Assembly (NCBI GenBank): GCA_025200525.1
Contig: CM045762.1
Span: forward strand, 30,336,196 to 30,400,195
Length of the DNA: 64,000 nt
Direction of reading: 5' to 3'
Source: Camellia lanceoleosa
Lineage: Eukaryota > Streptophyta > Magnoliopsida > Ericales > Theaceae
In this document: positions 11,624-23,473 of the stretch, piece by piece
Numbering within the stretch: position 1 is the first letter of the stretch
Layout: every line of letters starts with the position of its first letter
Notes under the pieces: generated by a model
Told to the model about the DNA's origin: nothing
The model's input: the letters and a program-made list of their open reading frames with translations, nothing else
The model's database searches: none
Made by a program: the position numbers and the translations under genes

Positions 11624-14600
11624 CTAAAAACTGTAATGCCTCACCGAGGACTCCAACACTTCTGGGCTTGGGCAAACTATTTCCTTAACTCGGCTTCCAT
11701 TCTTGTAAATCTTGAATGTTGGTACAATCCTAACTTTCTCAGCAACTGCAACCGCCATGCTCTCCTCCACATCCACCTTTTATTGAACATCATCATACAC
11801 AACAAGAAATGTTTCAGTTGAAGTAGATGCAATGAGGATCAACAAGATATAAGGGTTGTTTGCTGCAATAGTTTATTTTCTTATTTATTTATTTTGACAG
11901 TCTATACCAAATTGTTTGGTGCACTTTCTACTTACAGTTTATTAAATAAAATAGCTTAAATAAGATGATTGCTTGGAAGTTAGGAAAGATGTTTTCGCTT
12001 CTACTTTCTAATTATCAGCTTTCAGTTTACAAACAGTTACACCAAACAAGCTCATAAGACGTAGATGATTTACCATGAAGAAATTTATGGATGGGTAACG
12101 TCCAGATAGTGTATCGATGAATGGAGATATCTCCTTGCACTGCAGGTTTGATGCTGCTTTGAAATGGACTACAGAAGCACCTGTTATTCCAAATTGTACC
12201 TTCAAGGCAATGCAATTTGAGGAAGGAATGAATTAAAAAGGTTGAATGTGGGATGACATACTGGGAGAAGATATTGCAGCCCTGAACTGCTCAAGACCAG
12301 ATACTAACTCCACTTCCCCGCCAAACTTCATATTAGAAATGTCTTCCCCTCGGGATTTCTTCAATGCAACTTGGGCATAGAACATAGACTCGGCAACCTC
12401 ATTGTCATTTGGGAGAACCCTCCTCAAGACCTCGTAATCTCTAACAGCTTCAGCCCACCGCTCAAGCTACAATCCACATTGTTCAAAAATCAATTTAATC
12501 TCACTCACAAACCAAAACCAGAGAACTGAGTAATTTATAAGGGTTCAAAGCATGGTTTTAAATAATGGTATTAAGATGTATCAATATAGGTGATATAGTC
12601 ATAAATCAGCCAATATCGGAAAAAATTAGATAGCATAGGCCGATATATTGATGAACAACGATATCAAACGTCCAAAATATTGATACATAAGGACAGATAT
12701 TTAAAATCTTAGTTCAAAGTAATTTTACCTTGTTGTTTGAGGCAGCTCGTCTAAGAAGGGCTTTGGTGTAGTTGGGCTGGAAGTGTAGAGCTTGGTTGCA
12801 ATCATCAACCGCACGCTCCCACAGCCCAAGCTTATACCAACAAGCTGCTCTGTTGCAATAGAGAACCGAGTTCGAAGGGTCAAGCCTGAGGCCTTCTCCG
12901 TAAGCAGAACAAGCTTCAGTGAACCTTTCAGATTTGAAGAGATCATTGCCACGGACCCGAGCCCTTGACACCAGCCTGACATTGTTGAGCAGAACTGAGA
13001 TTTCAATATTTCGAGGATCAATCTGCCCTGCTTTCTCAGCGGCTGTAACTGCATTCTCAAACCTGCAACACATCCATCATCCATCCTCACTCTCCCCCAT
13101 AACCCTTATTTCTTTTTTTCACAATGACACAAAATTTCTGAACTCACCTTCCAAAAGCCATGTCAATCTGTGCTTGGACAAAGAATAGGTATGCTTCGGA
13201 TAGCATCCCAAAAAATTTTGACTGCGACAAAGAACGAGTGGATGGTTCAAATTTAGGAATGCTTGATAGGCTCAAATTGGCATCTTCTAGTTGGTGGAGC
13301 TTCAAAAGGGCTTCTACTTTACATATATGTAGCTGTAAATTCAATTTGCACAAGTTCAACAATTTTACCATTCTATTGCATCTATCTCTACAATCACGAT
13401 ATTAGAAAATTGAAGACATCCCAATGGGCATTGGTTAAGGTGGGAAAATGTGTAGAAGTGTATTGAAATATGTACAAAATGTATAGGGACATGTAAAATA
13501 CGTACTGAAATTTTTTTTGACATTATTTGAAGCTTAACCAACACCCAATGGGTGGTGGTTAGTGGAACCCTAGAAAAATTGAGGAATTGCCTCACCTGAG
13601 GAGAAGCATCAGCTCCAGCAGCAATGGTAGCATCACCTTCCCTCAGTGCACTTTTCCAATCACAAATCTTCCGGGCGTCAGTGCATTTGCTTAAATGCAT
13701 TTCTACTTCTTGCAACCTCTGCAACTCATTTGCATCTGGTTGATATCCTGGAAAACAAAGGTGGCTCCTGGCATTTTCAACCTGCCCTAGACTATGATCC
13801 TAACAGGAATTAGATTGTTTGTTGCACAATTATGCAGGAGAAATAACAGAAATTACAATAACCTAAAAACAAACAAAAACCAAAAGAGCATTGAAACATG
13901 CAAAGGTAGAACTTCTTCAAAGGGTTAAGATGATATCTCATGATTAATAACCGACAAACAAGTTCAACTGAAGGATCCATACTTCATTGCCAAATGACAC
14001 AAACAAGTTCAATGGAATGGAAATACTCCTCAAGTAAAGAAGTGAAAATTTTAAAATAACCTAAAAGAGGAAACATTTATCGATTTCCAGCATAAACCCA
14101 AGAAGCAAAACTGTCCTGATAACCCATTAATCTTAAATGCTCAACACAGCCAAAAACAAACTCCATGATTCGAATCACTCACAAAAAAGACCCAAAAAAC
14201 CAATTCATTCATCTACGCAATAATGCTATAGTGACCAAATTTCATCCCATGAATCACCAATGCATTAAGCAGATTATCCATAATTCATTCACTGTAGCAT
14301 CATTGTAATCTAAGTAACTTAAATAAAAGAGATAACATGGTCAAGTTGCTGCTAAGAAAACAAGAATTCACCAAAAAAGCAAAAGGAAAAAACAACAGTT
14401 AACTAGTTACAATGAGAGACCAGTAACAAAGAGCAACACAAAGAGAATATAGTACAGTGAGACTACACACAACAGAACAAACAGGCAAACCACAAAACAA
14501 GAGATCATCAACATGAACTGGATCTGACAAAAGATAAGAGAGAGAAGAAAAAAAAAAGAAAAAAAAGAACAACCATTGTGACCAAAGTAGACCACAAATT

Positions 14601-15622
14601 CACACAGACCCACGTAAAGAACAGCCATTTGCACTGATTTATGAACATATAGGCAAATTAACAAGCACATAGAGTGCAAAAAATTGAACCTTTTTTTTAT
14701 GTTTAGTCACTCACCGAAGAAGAAGAGATCCCAAACGATGGTGAGCCTTGACATATCTTGGATCCAACCTAATGGCCTCCTCGAATTCCCTCACCGCCTC
14801 CGCTAATCGCCGGAGACCCGTCAACGCCACCGCCTTATTGAACCGGTACGTAGCATTTCCCGGCGAAATAGCAATCGCACGATCATACAAGCTCAATGCC
14901 TCACCCAAATTCCCAACCTTGTACTGCTCATTCCCTGCCCTCTTCACCTCCTCCGGATCGAAACTCGACATTGCGCTCCTCCCTGAATCTCCGCCTCTCG
15001 ATTTGTTGGCGCCACCACCACCACCTCCATCTCCGCCGCCCAATTTGACGGCGGTGCCGCCCCGCATTATGCTTCCATGGCCGTAATTGACGGTTCCTGA
15101 ACCCAAAACTTCGGTTTTCGAGCTCCGACTCGCCATTCCCGTCTTCAAAATCTTTCCCGAAGGACATATATTGCCTGTCGGAAGTACATTCACAAGCGGA
15201 GAATTGACTGAGCTACCACCGGAATAGATTAACGGTTGGGTGTTCCCGGAATCGGGATTTCCGGGGACTGTTCTGAAGCATCGAGAGCCTCCGGCGGACT
15301 TCGGGGAGCTCTCGACGGAGCCAGAAAGCTCGCCGGAGTGGTTATTGGAAGCCTTGTTGGATCTATTACGCCCGGAGACCGATCCCGAAGACGAGCTCGA
15401 ACTAGTGCTAGTGGTGGAGCTAGTGGTGGTGGTGAGTCCACTCGCTGCGGGTCCACTCGATCGCCGAGTCGTCAAGGGCGATACAGGGGAACCCAGATCG
15501 AGTTCTCTGAAATCGGGTTTGTTGGTGGTGGTGGCGTCGTCGTCGAAGGTCATCGAGTCCCGGAATCGATCGGGGAGTGTATTGAGCCCTAGTTTCGAAA
15601 TGGGTTTCTGAGAATGCGACAT
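11624..15622 (-). CDS. TTL: TPR repeat-containing thioredoxin-like protein, TTL family
   Basis: Seven exons join into 695 aa: 15622-14715, 13791-13596, 13332-13148, 13062-12729, 12466-12262, 12180-12074, 11776-11624. All introns are GT..AG and the phases agree. Residues 1-220 are a Ser/Thr/Gly-rich disordered leader starting [15 protein letters not shown] units lie at about 226-293 and again from about 460 to 575. Residues 610-695 form a thioredoxin-like fold with the conserved VPTF turn. The usual WCGPC active site is absent: only a single Cys (about 624, context NLQCKE) remains, as known for TTL proteins, so a redox reaction is not expected. Arabidopsis TTL proteins act as scaffolds in brassinosteroid signalling and in osmotic stress tolerance; length and layout match them. 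An in-frame ATG 30 nt upstream (15652) exists, but the family N-terminus favours 15622. The exact paralogue number cannot be assigned. Confidence 0.93.
12545..12715. repeat. Repeat in a TTL intron
   Basis: The fourth TTL intron holds a segment starting GCATGGTTTTAAATAATGG with repeated GATAT / ATATC motifs, similar in style to short dispersed repeats often seen in plant introns. I found no second copy in the window, so the identification is weak. Confidence 0.35.
13421..13551. mobile_element. Small MITE in the second TTL intron (about 130 bp)
   Basis: The left end CCCAATGGGCATTGGTTAAG and the right end CTTAACCAACACCCAATGGG are inverted, with about 17 of 20 positions complementary. It lies wholly inside the intron between exons 2 and 3 (13333-13595), so it need not affect the protein. 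No clear target duplication is visible. Confidence 0.6.
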
Positions 15623-16200
15623 TTTGGAGTAAAAAATGAAGGATTGATTCACCCACTTCCTCTCTCAATGATTAAAATTCTCTCTCTATCTCTCTCTCTG
15701 TGTTTCTCAGCAATGTGTGCGATTGAATCGACAAGAACACCACCAAACAAGACAGAAACAGAGAGCTTTTGAAGAAGACATGTAGAGAAGGAGGAAAAAA
15801 AAAGAGAAAAAGAGATGGGGATCTCGTGATTTAAAAGGGAGAAGCAAAGAATGAATGTGAATGGTGTTAGAAAGAGAGAGATTTGAGAGACAGAGAGAGG
15901 GCGGGTTTTACAGAGAGAGAGAAAGGGGAACAAGAAGAAGAAGAAGAGTGAGAAGAAGAAAAAGAAAAAGAAGAGAGCTTTTTCTTTCTCTTCTCTCTCA
16001 CCTGCAGCTTCACGAGACAGGTTTCACTTCTCTCTCTTGCTCATCTCACTCTCTGTTTCTCTCTCTCTCTCGCTCTATAGTTTTTATTACTAGTAGTATA
16101 TGTTCTTCTTCTCCTCCACATCTGTTGTTTGGATTTCTCTCTCCTCCTCCATCTGCCATCTGCCCCTTTCTCTCACTCACTCTCTCTCGATTCGGACAAA
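15623..16200 (-). promoter_or_regulatory. TTL leader and proximal promoter, CT/GA-rich
   Basis: Upstream of the TTL start codon several short CT and GA runs lie close together (about 15658-15700, 15870-15925, 16015-16080, 16135-16190). Pyrimidine patches of this kind are common around plant transcription starts and in 5' untranslated regions. I did not find a convincing TATA box, so the start site cannot be placed. Open frames through this tract are low-complexity artefacts. Confidence 0.5.
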
Positions 16201-16343
16201 TATGATATTTCATACGATAACAAAAAAAAATATTGGACTGGGTTTTTGTCCACTCATATGAACTGTAAACTTGTAATTTTTATTTTTATTTTTATTTTTT
16301 TTTAGTGATGTTGCATGTATCGAATTTTGTCAATAGTTAGAAT

Positions 16344-17372
16344 TAGGGGGTTTGCGGATCGGATTTGTGCGGTTTGTGGTTCGATTTTGATCAGCTCGTA
16401 TTTATACGATTTAAGAAAAAGTCAATCCGTAACTGTCTGCAGTATGATTTGCAGTTTGTGCGAATAAAATTTGCGAATGTATGGACAGTTATAGGCGGTT
16501 TGCGATTTGAATTTTTTTCTTTAAAAATTAACATAGATATTGTTTAATTTTAACTTCACAAATCTAAAACCTGACACTGAGGCCTTGTTTGGCATAACCT
16601 ATACAATCCATCTTTTTATCTTTTTTCCATCACATCACCTCTTTACTTTTCTACACATCTTTTCGTAAAAAGACAAAAAGTGCACTTTTTTAGACACCCC
16701 AAACTAACCCTGAGACTGCCTACAGATTGAATGGAATTGCCACTTATGTCACCCATCAGTTTAACATCCATGATTTGCACAGTTTATATTTTCTAATATG
16801 AGAGCATTGTGTTGATCAAACATAAAAATCGATTTAATACTCTTTTTTTTTGTTTTTTGGGATAAATAAGTTTTAAAAAAAAAATACTTTGAATCATTTA
16901 AATCATTAACCAAAGTGCAACTTATGTAAGATTAGAAGTTAATTAAGGGTTGGTTTGGGATGTCCTAAAAAAGTGTACTTTTTGACTTATTAGTGGATTT
17001 GGGTTGGGTTTGGATTGTGTTTGATGTGATGTGTTAAAGAGGTGATGTGATTTAAATAAGATGATGTGACTTAAATAAGATAGTGACTTTTTGACTTATT
17101 TAGTACATGCCAAACTAGCCATAAGTAAAATAAGTTGTAAATTCTTCCAAGTAAATGAACGGCTAGGTTTTTCCAAAAATATATATATATATATATAGTG
17201 CGGGCAGTTGTAGCAGGTTGTGGGTCAAACCCGCTACCCATCCGCAAACCGTAAAATTAAATTATTTCAAACCACACCTTACCTTATTGTATTTGCGAAA
17301 CCGCCCATACGTGTGCGGATAGAGTCGAGTAGGGCGGGTTGTGTGGATCAGATAACCCTATGCCTAGCCTTA
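16344..17372. mobile_element. Non-autonomous hAT element (1029 bp) upstream of TTL
   Basis: Begins TAGGGGGTTTGCGGATCGG and ends CCTATGCCTAGCCTTA. It is flanked by 8-bp direct repeats GTTAGAAT (16336-16343) and GTTAAAAT (17373-17380), one mismatch apart, as expected for hAT. About 170 bp at each end match the ends of the 2.5-kb element at 37507-40042, including repeated GCGGTTTGCGG-like subterminal motifs. There is no transposase. The interior holds inverted segments (about 16679-16710 against 16939-16970) that look like further small insertions. Confidence 0.85.
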
Positions 17373-17380
17373 GTTAAAAT

Positions 17381-18712
17381 TTGTATATATCGGTTGTTTA
17401 ACTAATCATTTTAAAATAAAAGTTACAGTGACTATTGACAAATGTTATACCGATTATTTAAGTGATAATTCGACTGTTCATTCGACTTACAAAATTCAAA
17501 CGATTCCGATAAATTCAAAATTTAAATCATTTTTATTTATATTTATGTATAAATTAATCCTTAAAAAAAATGAATAACTATAATTATATGATTATGCCCT
17601 CGTTTATGAATCCGGTTGATGATGGCTCCAAAAAAATATACAAAAATATTAAAGGACTTATACTCTCAATACAATTTTTAGATATTGCAAAACAGTTTCA
17701 CAAATTTTAATATACTTTTTAATATTTTCTTATATTATTATCACTAATATAATAATATCATTTAATTGCTATTGGGTTACTTTTGACTTTTTATTTTTTA
17801 ATTATAAATGATCTATAATTTTAATAATATTGTGTTTTATACATAAACATAAATAATAATAATAAAAATTCTACAAATTCACAATTCATACGAGTGGACA
17901 AAAAATATTGGGTTACTTTTAATTAGGACTAATAATACACAAATAAAAAACTTATATAGAATTTCTAACAAATGATGTGGTTAAAATTTCACTTTTAATT
18001 TATATCTCATTTTTCATTTCACAGCGATGTTAGCAATTATGAAAAAAAAAAATTCAAAAAATTCATATTGAAGTTACACCCAGGTCGAATGTTCGATTGT
18101 AGGCACAATTAGTTGATCACGCGGCACGTCTTTGCAATGAATTTTGTGAAATAATTTTCATGATTTCTAGACTTTTTGTTTACTTAGGTTTCGTTCGGAA
18201 AATAATAATTTTGGCTTAAAGTCAAAAAGTTATTACAAAAATCAAAGAGTTTATAACCTATATAAAAAAGTCAAAAATTTTATTTTCTCTTTATTTTTTA
18301 CATATCTTTTCGTAAAAAATTAAAAAGTCATTTTAAACATGTAAAAAAATTTTACCTCATATTTTAATTAAAAAATTACTAAAATAACCTTTTCCAAAAC
18401 GAAGCCATAATTATTCAATAATTCCTTAATATTGTTCTATTTTTTGTCTCATCTATTTGTAATTGGTAAGTGACATTCAAAATTTTATATTCCTTTCTTC
18501 TGGAGATGGTCAGATTGAGACCCTATATTCCATATTATTTCATACGGCCAACAAAAATGGGTGTGACAAAAGTTAAAATGGTAATTCATTACAAAATTAT
18601 TGTAATGATCCCTCACAAACCATTGAATAATTTTCTCCCGTGTTCAAAAAGATTTAAACAGATAATTGTTAGAGGAAAATACTATGGTATACACCTTTCA
18701 AAGGCTCCGTTT
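17381..18712. other. AT-rich intergenic DNA
   Basis: A segment at about 18187-18410 matches the Tourist-like family B in reverse orientation (GGTTTCGTTCGG left, AAAACGAAGCC right), but is decayed. No supported gene. Confidence 0.45.
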
Positions 18713-18953
18713 GGTAGAGTTGTGGGAAAGTGATTATAACTTATAGTTTAACAGTTTATAACTTATAGCTGTAAACATAAGCTGATTTTTTACTTATAAA
18801 TTAAGCTTCTCCTTTTCCACTCAAAGAATAAATTGATTTTTGACTTACAAAAAGCTATAAGCTGTATTGTTAAGCTGAACCAAACACATCAAAATAGCTT
18901 AAATTAAGTTAAAAACTGAAATAAACTAAAAATAAATCCTACCAAATAGGACC
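18713..18953. mobile_element. MITE, family A, copy 2
   Basis: Same ends (GGCTCCGTTTGGTAGAG / CCTACCAAATAGGACC) and internal order as 763-1020, with roughly 80-85% identity by eye. Confidence 0.75.
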
Positions 18954-18954
18954 A

Positions 18955-19340
18955 AAAGGTGTGTATCATGTACACCTTATAATTAAGTGATATTTTAAAA
19001 AGTTGGTAAAAAGTTGATTTTTTAAAATTTTTTTTTTTTGTGTAAAAAATAGAGAGATGATGTAACCTAAAAAAGTTTTAAAAAAAATTGATTTTTTACC
19101 AGCTTTCCAAAAGGGCGCTAAATAAAAAAATAATATAATTTTATACTTTTTAAGTCATAATTACAAAAAATGTCATAACCAAATACAACATGAGACATAA
19201 TTAAAAAATTTATGAGTTATAACGAAAATAATGTCATAATTAAAGAAAAAAATTGATTATAACTAAAGAAGAAAACGGTATAACTAGAGATATATATAGT
19301 GCATCCCTTTGAGAGTGCATGTTGAAATTTTCCTTATTTT
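18955..19340. repeat. Dispersed repeat with GTCATAAYYAAA motifs, copy 1
   Basis: Reiterated GTCATAATTAAA, ATAACCAAATACAA and AGAAGAAAA motifs end near GAAATTTTCC. A similar arrangement occurs at about 34110-34520. Both look like degenerate copies of one family. No TIR was resolved. Confidence 0.4.
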
Positions 19341-21290
19341 TTGAGAGATGATATCCAAAAAAAAGAAGTATAATTGTTGTAAGCCACTATTTAAATAACA
19401 ATTAGGATTTAATTCTTCTCACTCTAATAGCTTTTCAAAGTAATGACAAAATTCTAAAATCTATTAATCTATTTTTAAAATAAATACCGAAAAAATTGAG
19501 TTTACTCTTAACCATATGAATTTTTTTTCATTAGAATACTAGTCTATTTAGTAACGACTTTAGAAATTTTTTCAAGGGTTCGTAATAAGTACTCCATAAA
19601 AATTTTTTATGGTAGACATTCAAAAATTTATTTATTTTTTTTACTTTTCGAATCACACACAAATAAATAAATAAGATAAAATTTAACATATTGATATCAT
19701 TGTTTCAAAAATAAAATATAGATACAAAAATTTACATAAATATATATATATTTTTTATCACTAGCATGATAAAAAAAATAAAAAAAATGAGGAAAGCTTA
19801 TTTAATTTAAATTGAGGTAAACTATAAAATTGTTAATCAACATTAACATTCTAGTGGTACACTTGTTGAGAATTGTAGAATTATAAAATTTTGTCAACAA
19901 GATACTTTGCACATGCTGAAGAAATAAAGCTCTAAAATAAGTGGTGTGTCACAAAACATATATATTGATTAAAAAAAGGTTGTGGGTTGAGTGTTCAAAA
20001 AAAATAGATTGGGTGAGTGTTCGTGTTTAGAAAAAGTGTTAGAATGTTCAACATAAAACTTTAGACTGAATTACATATACATAACAAAAATTAAAAATAT
20101 ATAGGATGTGGATTCGCCCCGAGTCTATTTGCATGTTCAACATAAAACTTTAGACTGAAATACATATATATAATAAAAAAATATATATATAGGATGTGGA
20201 CTCGCGCCTGAGTCCATTTGTCTCTAAAACTATTTATTTTTTTTATTCTAATGTACCCTTAATTATTAAATTATACCTCTAAATTTTTACATTATTTAAT
20301 GATCGGAGCTATATTGAAACAGAAGGAAAAATTTTAAAGTAGAATACAAAATAAAAATTTAAGAAAAATAAAGTATAAAATTAAAATTTAGAGATTTTAT
20401 TTCGGAAAGTGTAATTTAATTTTTTTTCTTTGTCATTCTAATTGTACCTTTTAATAATGATTGCTTTAAATAATTAAAAATTAAAAGAATAAGGTGAGGT
20501 AAAAGGTTGAAATTTTTAATACTAAAAAATCTAATAGATCAAATGTGATTGGTTGTTAAAAGTTAATAATAATATTTAAACATCTAATTATATTTGGATA
20601 TATATATATATATTTTTAAGTAAGATTATTAATAAAATTTTAAATAGATGTAGCATTATTCAAAATTTTATATAACTACATTTTTTGGGAGTTACTTTTT
20701 TTTATTCCACTTTGCTCCAAATTTTTTACTATGCATAGTTATATTAATATCCTTTCACAGGAAATATACTTTGTGAAAAGATTAAAATTTTAAGGATATT
20801 GATATAACTATATTTAATAAAAATAAAAATAAAAATAACTGTATTTAAAGCAAAGTAAAGTGAGAATATCGACTAAAAAAAATAAAGCATTTATTATCTA
20901 TGGATAGCAACCAGTACCTGAGAAATAATCTAACTTTCAATTTGGAATTGTACACAAGAAAAAAAACATTAAACAAAATTAGAGGTCAAGTCAACAGATT
21001 CGTCTAATCGTGGATGTTACCTATATATTTTAAAGATCAATTAATTACCCATATTTTCATTATAATTTTATTTTATTTTCTTTTGTTTTTAATTATAATA
21101 ATCAATTCCTTACATTAGCAAGTTACAATGTCACCCTTACGTCTATCTACAATTAATGAAGTTGAGGAAAATTAAAAATGAAAGCACTATAATGAATGAA
21201 CACTAATAAGACTAAACTAAAAGTGAAAAGACTAAAATAAAATTTTAATAAAAGTGTAAGAATGCTAATAAAACAAAATAAATATCACAC
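19341..21290. other. AT-rich intergenic DNA
   Basis: No gene. Contains one tandem duplication (20045-20220, listed separately) and TA-rich runs. Confidence 0.5.
20045..20220. repeat. Two-copy tandem duplication, 89-bp period
   Basis: Both copies begin TGTTCAACATAAAACTTTAG and contain ATATAGGATGTGGA followed by TCGC and GAGTC; the second starts at 20134. Confidence 0.8.
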
Positions 21291-21293
21291 TTA

Positions 21294-21517
21294 GGTCTCG
21301 TTTGGGAACATGTTATTTTAGTAATTTTTTGACTTTTTTGCTGAAATATAAGATAAAAAAATTTGTATGTTTGAAATGACTTTTTAATTTTTTACGAAAA
21401 TATGTGCAAAAAATAAAGAAAAAATAGAATTTTTGACTTTTTAATATAAGTTATAGACTTTTTAATTTTTTTAGTAATTTTTTAATTTTTAAACAAAAAC
21501 TATTAATTTCCAAGGCA
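21294..21517. mobile_element. Tourist-like MITE, family B, copy 2
   Basis: Flanked by TTA (21291-21293 and 21518-21520). Starts GGTCTCGTTTGGGAACATG, and the interior follows the family pattern (TTTTTACGAAAATATGTGCA, TTTTTGACTTTTTAATAT). Confidence 0.65.
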
Positions 21518-21813
21518 TTAGCTTGTATGACGAATTCAGTTAACTTTACTAACAACGGAAGGGTAACATTTACACCTCAGTTTAAAATAAAAGAAATTTA
21601 AATTATCACAATTGAAAGTGAAGGGAGTGAAGTGAAATTATAATGAAAGTGCACGGTAGTAATTGTAATTAACCCTTTAAAGATTCTGAAATGCGGAAAT
21701 TGTGTACTCTCATCATTCGCAGCCGTTCTTCTTGGATGCGCCGCGTTGAAATTTCTTTTATTTTTGATAAATTAATACACACCTCTAATGAAGGCGGTAT
21801 AAAATATCACTTA

Positions 21814-22004
21814 ATTGGTTAAAAGTTACCTTTTAGCCAAAAAGCCAACAACCCATACCAAAAAGTCAAAGATTCCCTTTTTCTACTTTTTGCACGTCGT
21901 TTTCGTAATTAGCCAAAAAAGTTACCAAACATCTGTTTTTCTTACCAACCTTTTTAGCCAATTAGCCAAAAAGTTACTAAATTAGCCTGTTCCCAAACGA
22001 GGCC
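21814..22004. mobile_element. Tourist-like MITE, family B, truncated reverse copy
   Basis: Ends TGTTCCCAAACGAGGCC followed by TTA. The interior is the complement of 22617-22835. The left terminus is missing. Confidence 0.65.
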
Positions 22005-22329
22005 TTAATCTGTTAAAATTATATTAATTTATATCATTTTATTTGTTAATCGTGATTTAAATTTTAAAATTTATAATTTATATTCGAAACCATTCTGCTT
22101 TACTATAGCTAATGCGTATATATATTTTATGAAATATCAAAATAAAAATATGTATGAAAAAGATTTAATATATGAAATTTGTTATAAATTAGTAGTTACA
22201 TATATAAAAAAATATTATATAAAATTAGTTTTTATTATATATATAAAAAATATTATGTAAATTAGTGTTATATATTATGCAAAGACGTGATAATTGGTTA
22301 AAATATTTTTCAATTTATTTATCCATTCA

Positions 22330-22426
22330 AAATCGCCTAAACCGCAATTTGTCAATCCTCTAATCCGCTATTTGATTTATAATTTTACTCTCAAACCATC
22401 CGAATCATACCGCAGACACCTCTATC
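22330..22426. mobile_element. Decayed terminus of the hAT family
   Basis: On the minus strand this reads TAGAGGTGTCTGCGG followed by GATTCGGATGG and GCGGTTTAGGCG, resembling the left end of the element at 37507. The other end was not found, so it is a fragment or a heavily decayed copy. Confidence 0.4.
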
Positions 22427-22616
22427 TCTAATGAATCACAAAAAGATAAGGAGTCATTATTTTTACACTATTTTACTCTTAAGTATATTTATTTCTTTGT
22501 TCTTTATTGTATATAGTTATATTAATATCCTTTCACACATAATACACTCTCTGAAAAAATTAAAATTTTAAAAATATTAATGTAATTATACATATAATAA
22601 AAATGAGGCCTCGTTT

Positions 22617-22835
22617 GGGAACAGGCTAATTTAGTAACTTTTTGGCTAATTGGCTAAAAAGGTTGGTAAGAAAAACCTGTATGTTTGGGCCAACTTTTTG
22701 GCTAATTACGAAACGACGTGCAAAAAGTAGAGAGAAAAGGGAATCTTTGACTTTTTGGTATGGGTTGTTGGCTTTTTGGCTAAAAAGGTAACTTTTTGGC
22801 TAATTGGCTATTTTAGCCTCTTGCCAAACGAGGCC
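22617..22835. mobile_element. Tourist-like MITE, family B, best preserved copy (219 bp)
   Basis: Perfect terminal inversion GGCCTCGTTTGG / CCAAACGAGGCC, flanked by TGA on both sides (22614-22616, 22836-22838), a 3-bp duplication. The interior contains several TTTTTGGCTAATTGGCTA repeats. It is GC-richer and sharper than the other copies and is therefore probably the youngest. Confidence 0.8.
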
Positions 22836-22846
22836 TGAATAAGTTT

Positions 22847-23182
22847 GGGGTGTTTTGGGAAGTTGGTAAAAAGTTGGCTTTTAGCTTTTTACCAAGCTTT
22901 TTGGCTTTTTTGAAAGTGATTTGGGAAGTTAATAAAAAGCTGACTTTTTTACTTTTTGGTTTAATATTTTTTTAAAGAGTCACATCACTCTAAAATGACT
23001 AAAATATCCTTACTTTTTTATTTTTAAATTAATTAATCAAAATTTTTTAGAGGGTAATTTGGTAAATTTGGGGGTGGCGTTTTTGGTCTTCCCAAATGGG
23101 AATTTGGGACGTTTTTGGCAACTTGAGTTTTTAGCAACACACCAAAAACGTTGACTTTTTGCTAACTTCCCAAAATGGCACT
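22847..23182. mobile_element. MITE, family C, copy 2 (about 336 bp)
   Basis: The left end GTGTTTTGGGAAGTTGGTAA and the right end GCTAACTTCCCAAAATGGCA are inverted. It follows family B directly, about 11 bp away. Shares GCTGACTTTTTTACTTTTTG and AAATATCCTTAC with 9114-9455. No target duplication is evident. Confidence 0.7.
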
Positions 23183-23323
23183 TAATATATTTGAAACAAA
23201 GTGAAATGATGAAAATAAGAATTTGGAAGGCTACCTAGAAGATTTCGGCCTATTGTAGATGACAGGTAATGATAATTTAATGGTTAAATTGATCATATAT
23301 TAAATAGATTAAATATAAAATTA

Positions 23324-23473
23324 GGGGTGTTTTGGGAAACAAATAAAAAGTTAATTTTTAATTTTTTTTACCTATTTTGGATTATCACCTTTCATATTTT
23401 TTACTCACAAAAAGACTAAATAGACTAAAAAAAATCAAAAAATTATTTTTTTACTAATTTCTCAAAATACTAC
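23324..23473. mobile_element. Short MITE related to family C
   Basis: The left end GGGGTGTTTTGGGAAAC and the right end CTAATTTCTCAAAATACTAC are inverted around an AT-rich interior of about 110 bp. Confidence 0.5.

Noticed and set aside
12008..12260. Start of TTL exon 6 at the first in-frame region (reading [11 protein letters not shown])
   Set aside because: The intron phase from exon 5 (one extra base) requires the acceptor AACAG at 12181-12185, giving an exon from 12180. The upstream acceptor would shift the frame.
14407..14679. A 90-codon minus-strand frame between TTL exons 1 and 2
   Set aside because: It lies entirely in the first intron and has a hydrophobic T-rich composition. Family exon structure skips it.
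15861..16205. A 114-codon plus-strand frame upstream of TTL
   Set aside because: It is a low-complexity translation of GA and CT runs (Arg/Glu then Leu/Ser), with no domain.
16579..17117. A separate MITE within the hAT element, from GAGGCCTTGTTTGGCA to CATGCCAAACTAGCC
   Set aside because: The outer phrases are inverted, but the interior looks like two unrelated insertions. The evidence was not strong enough for a separate call.
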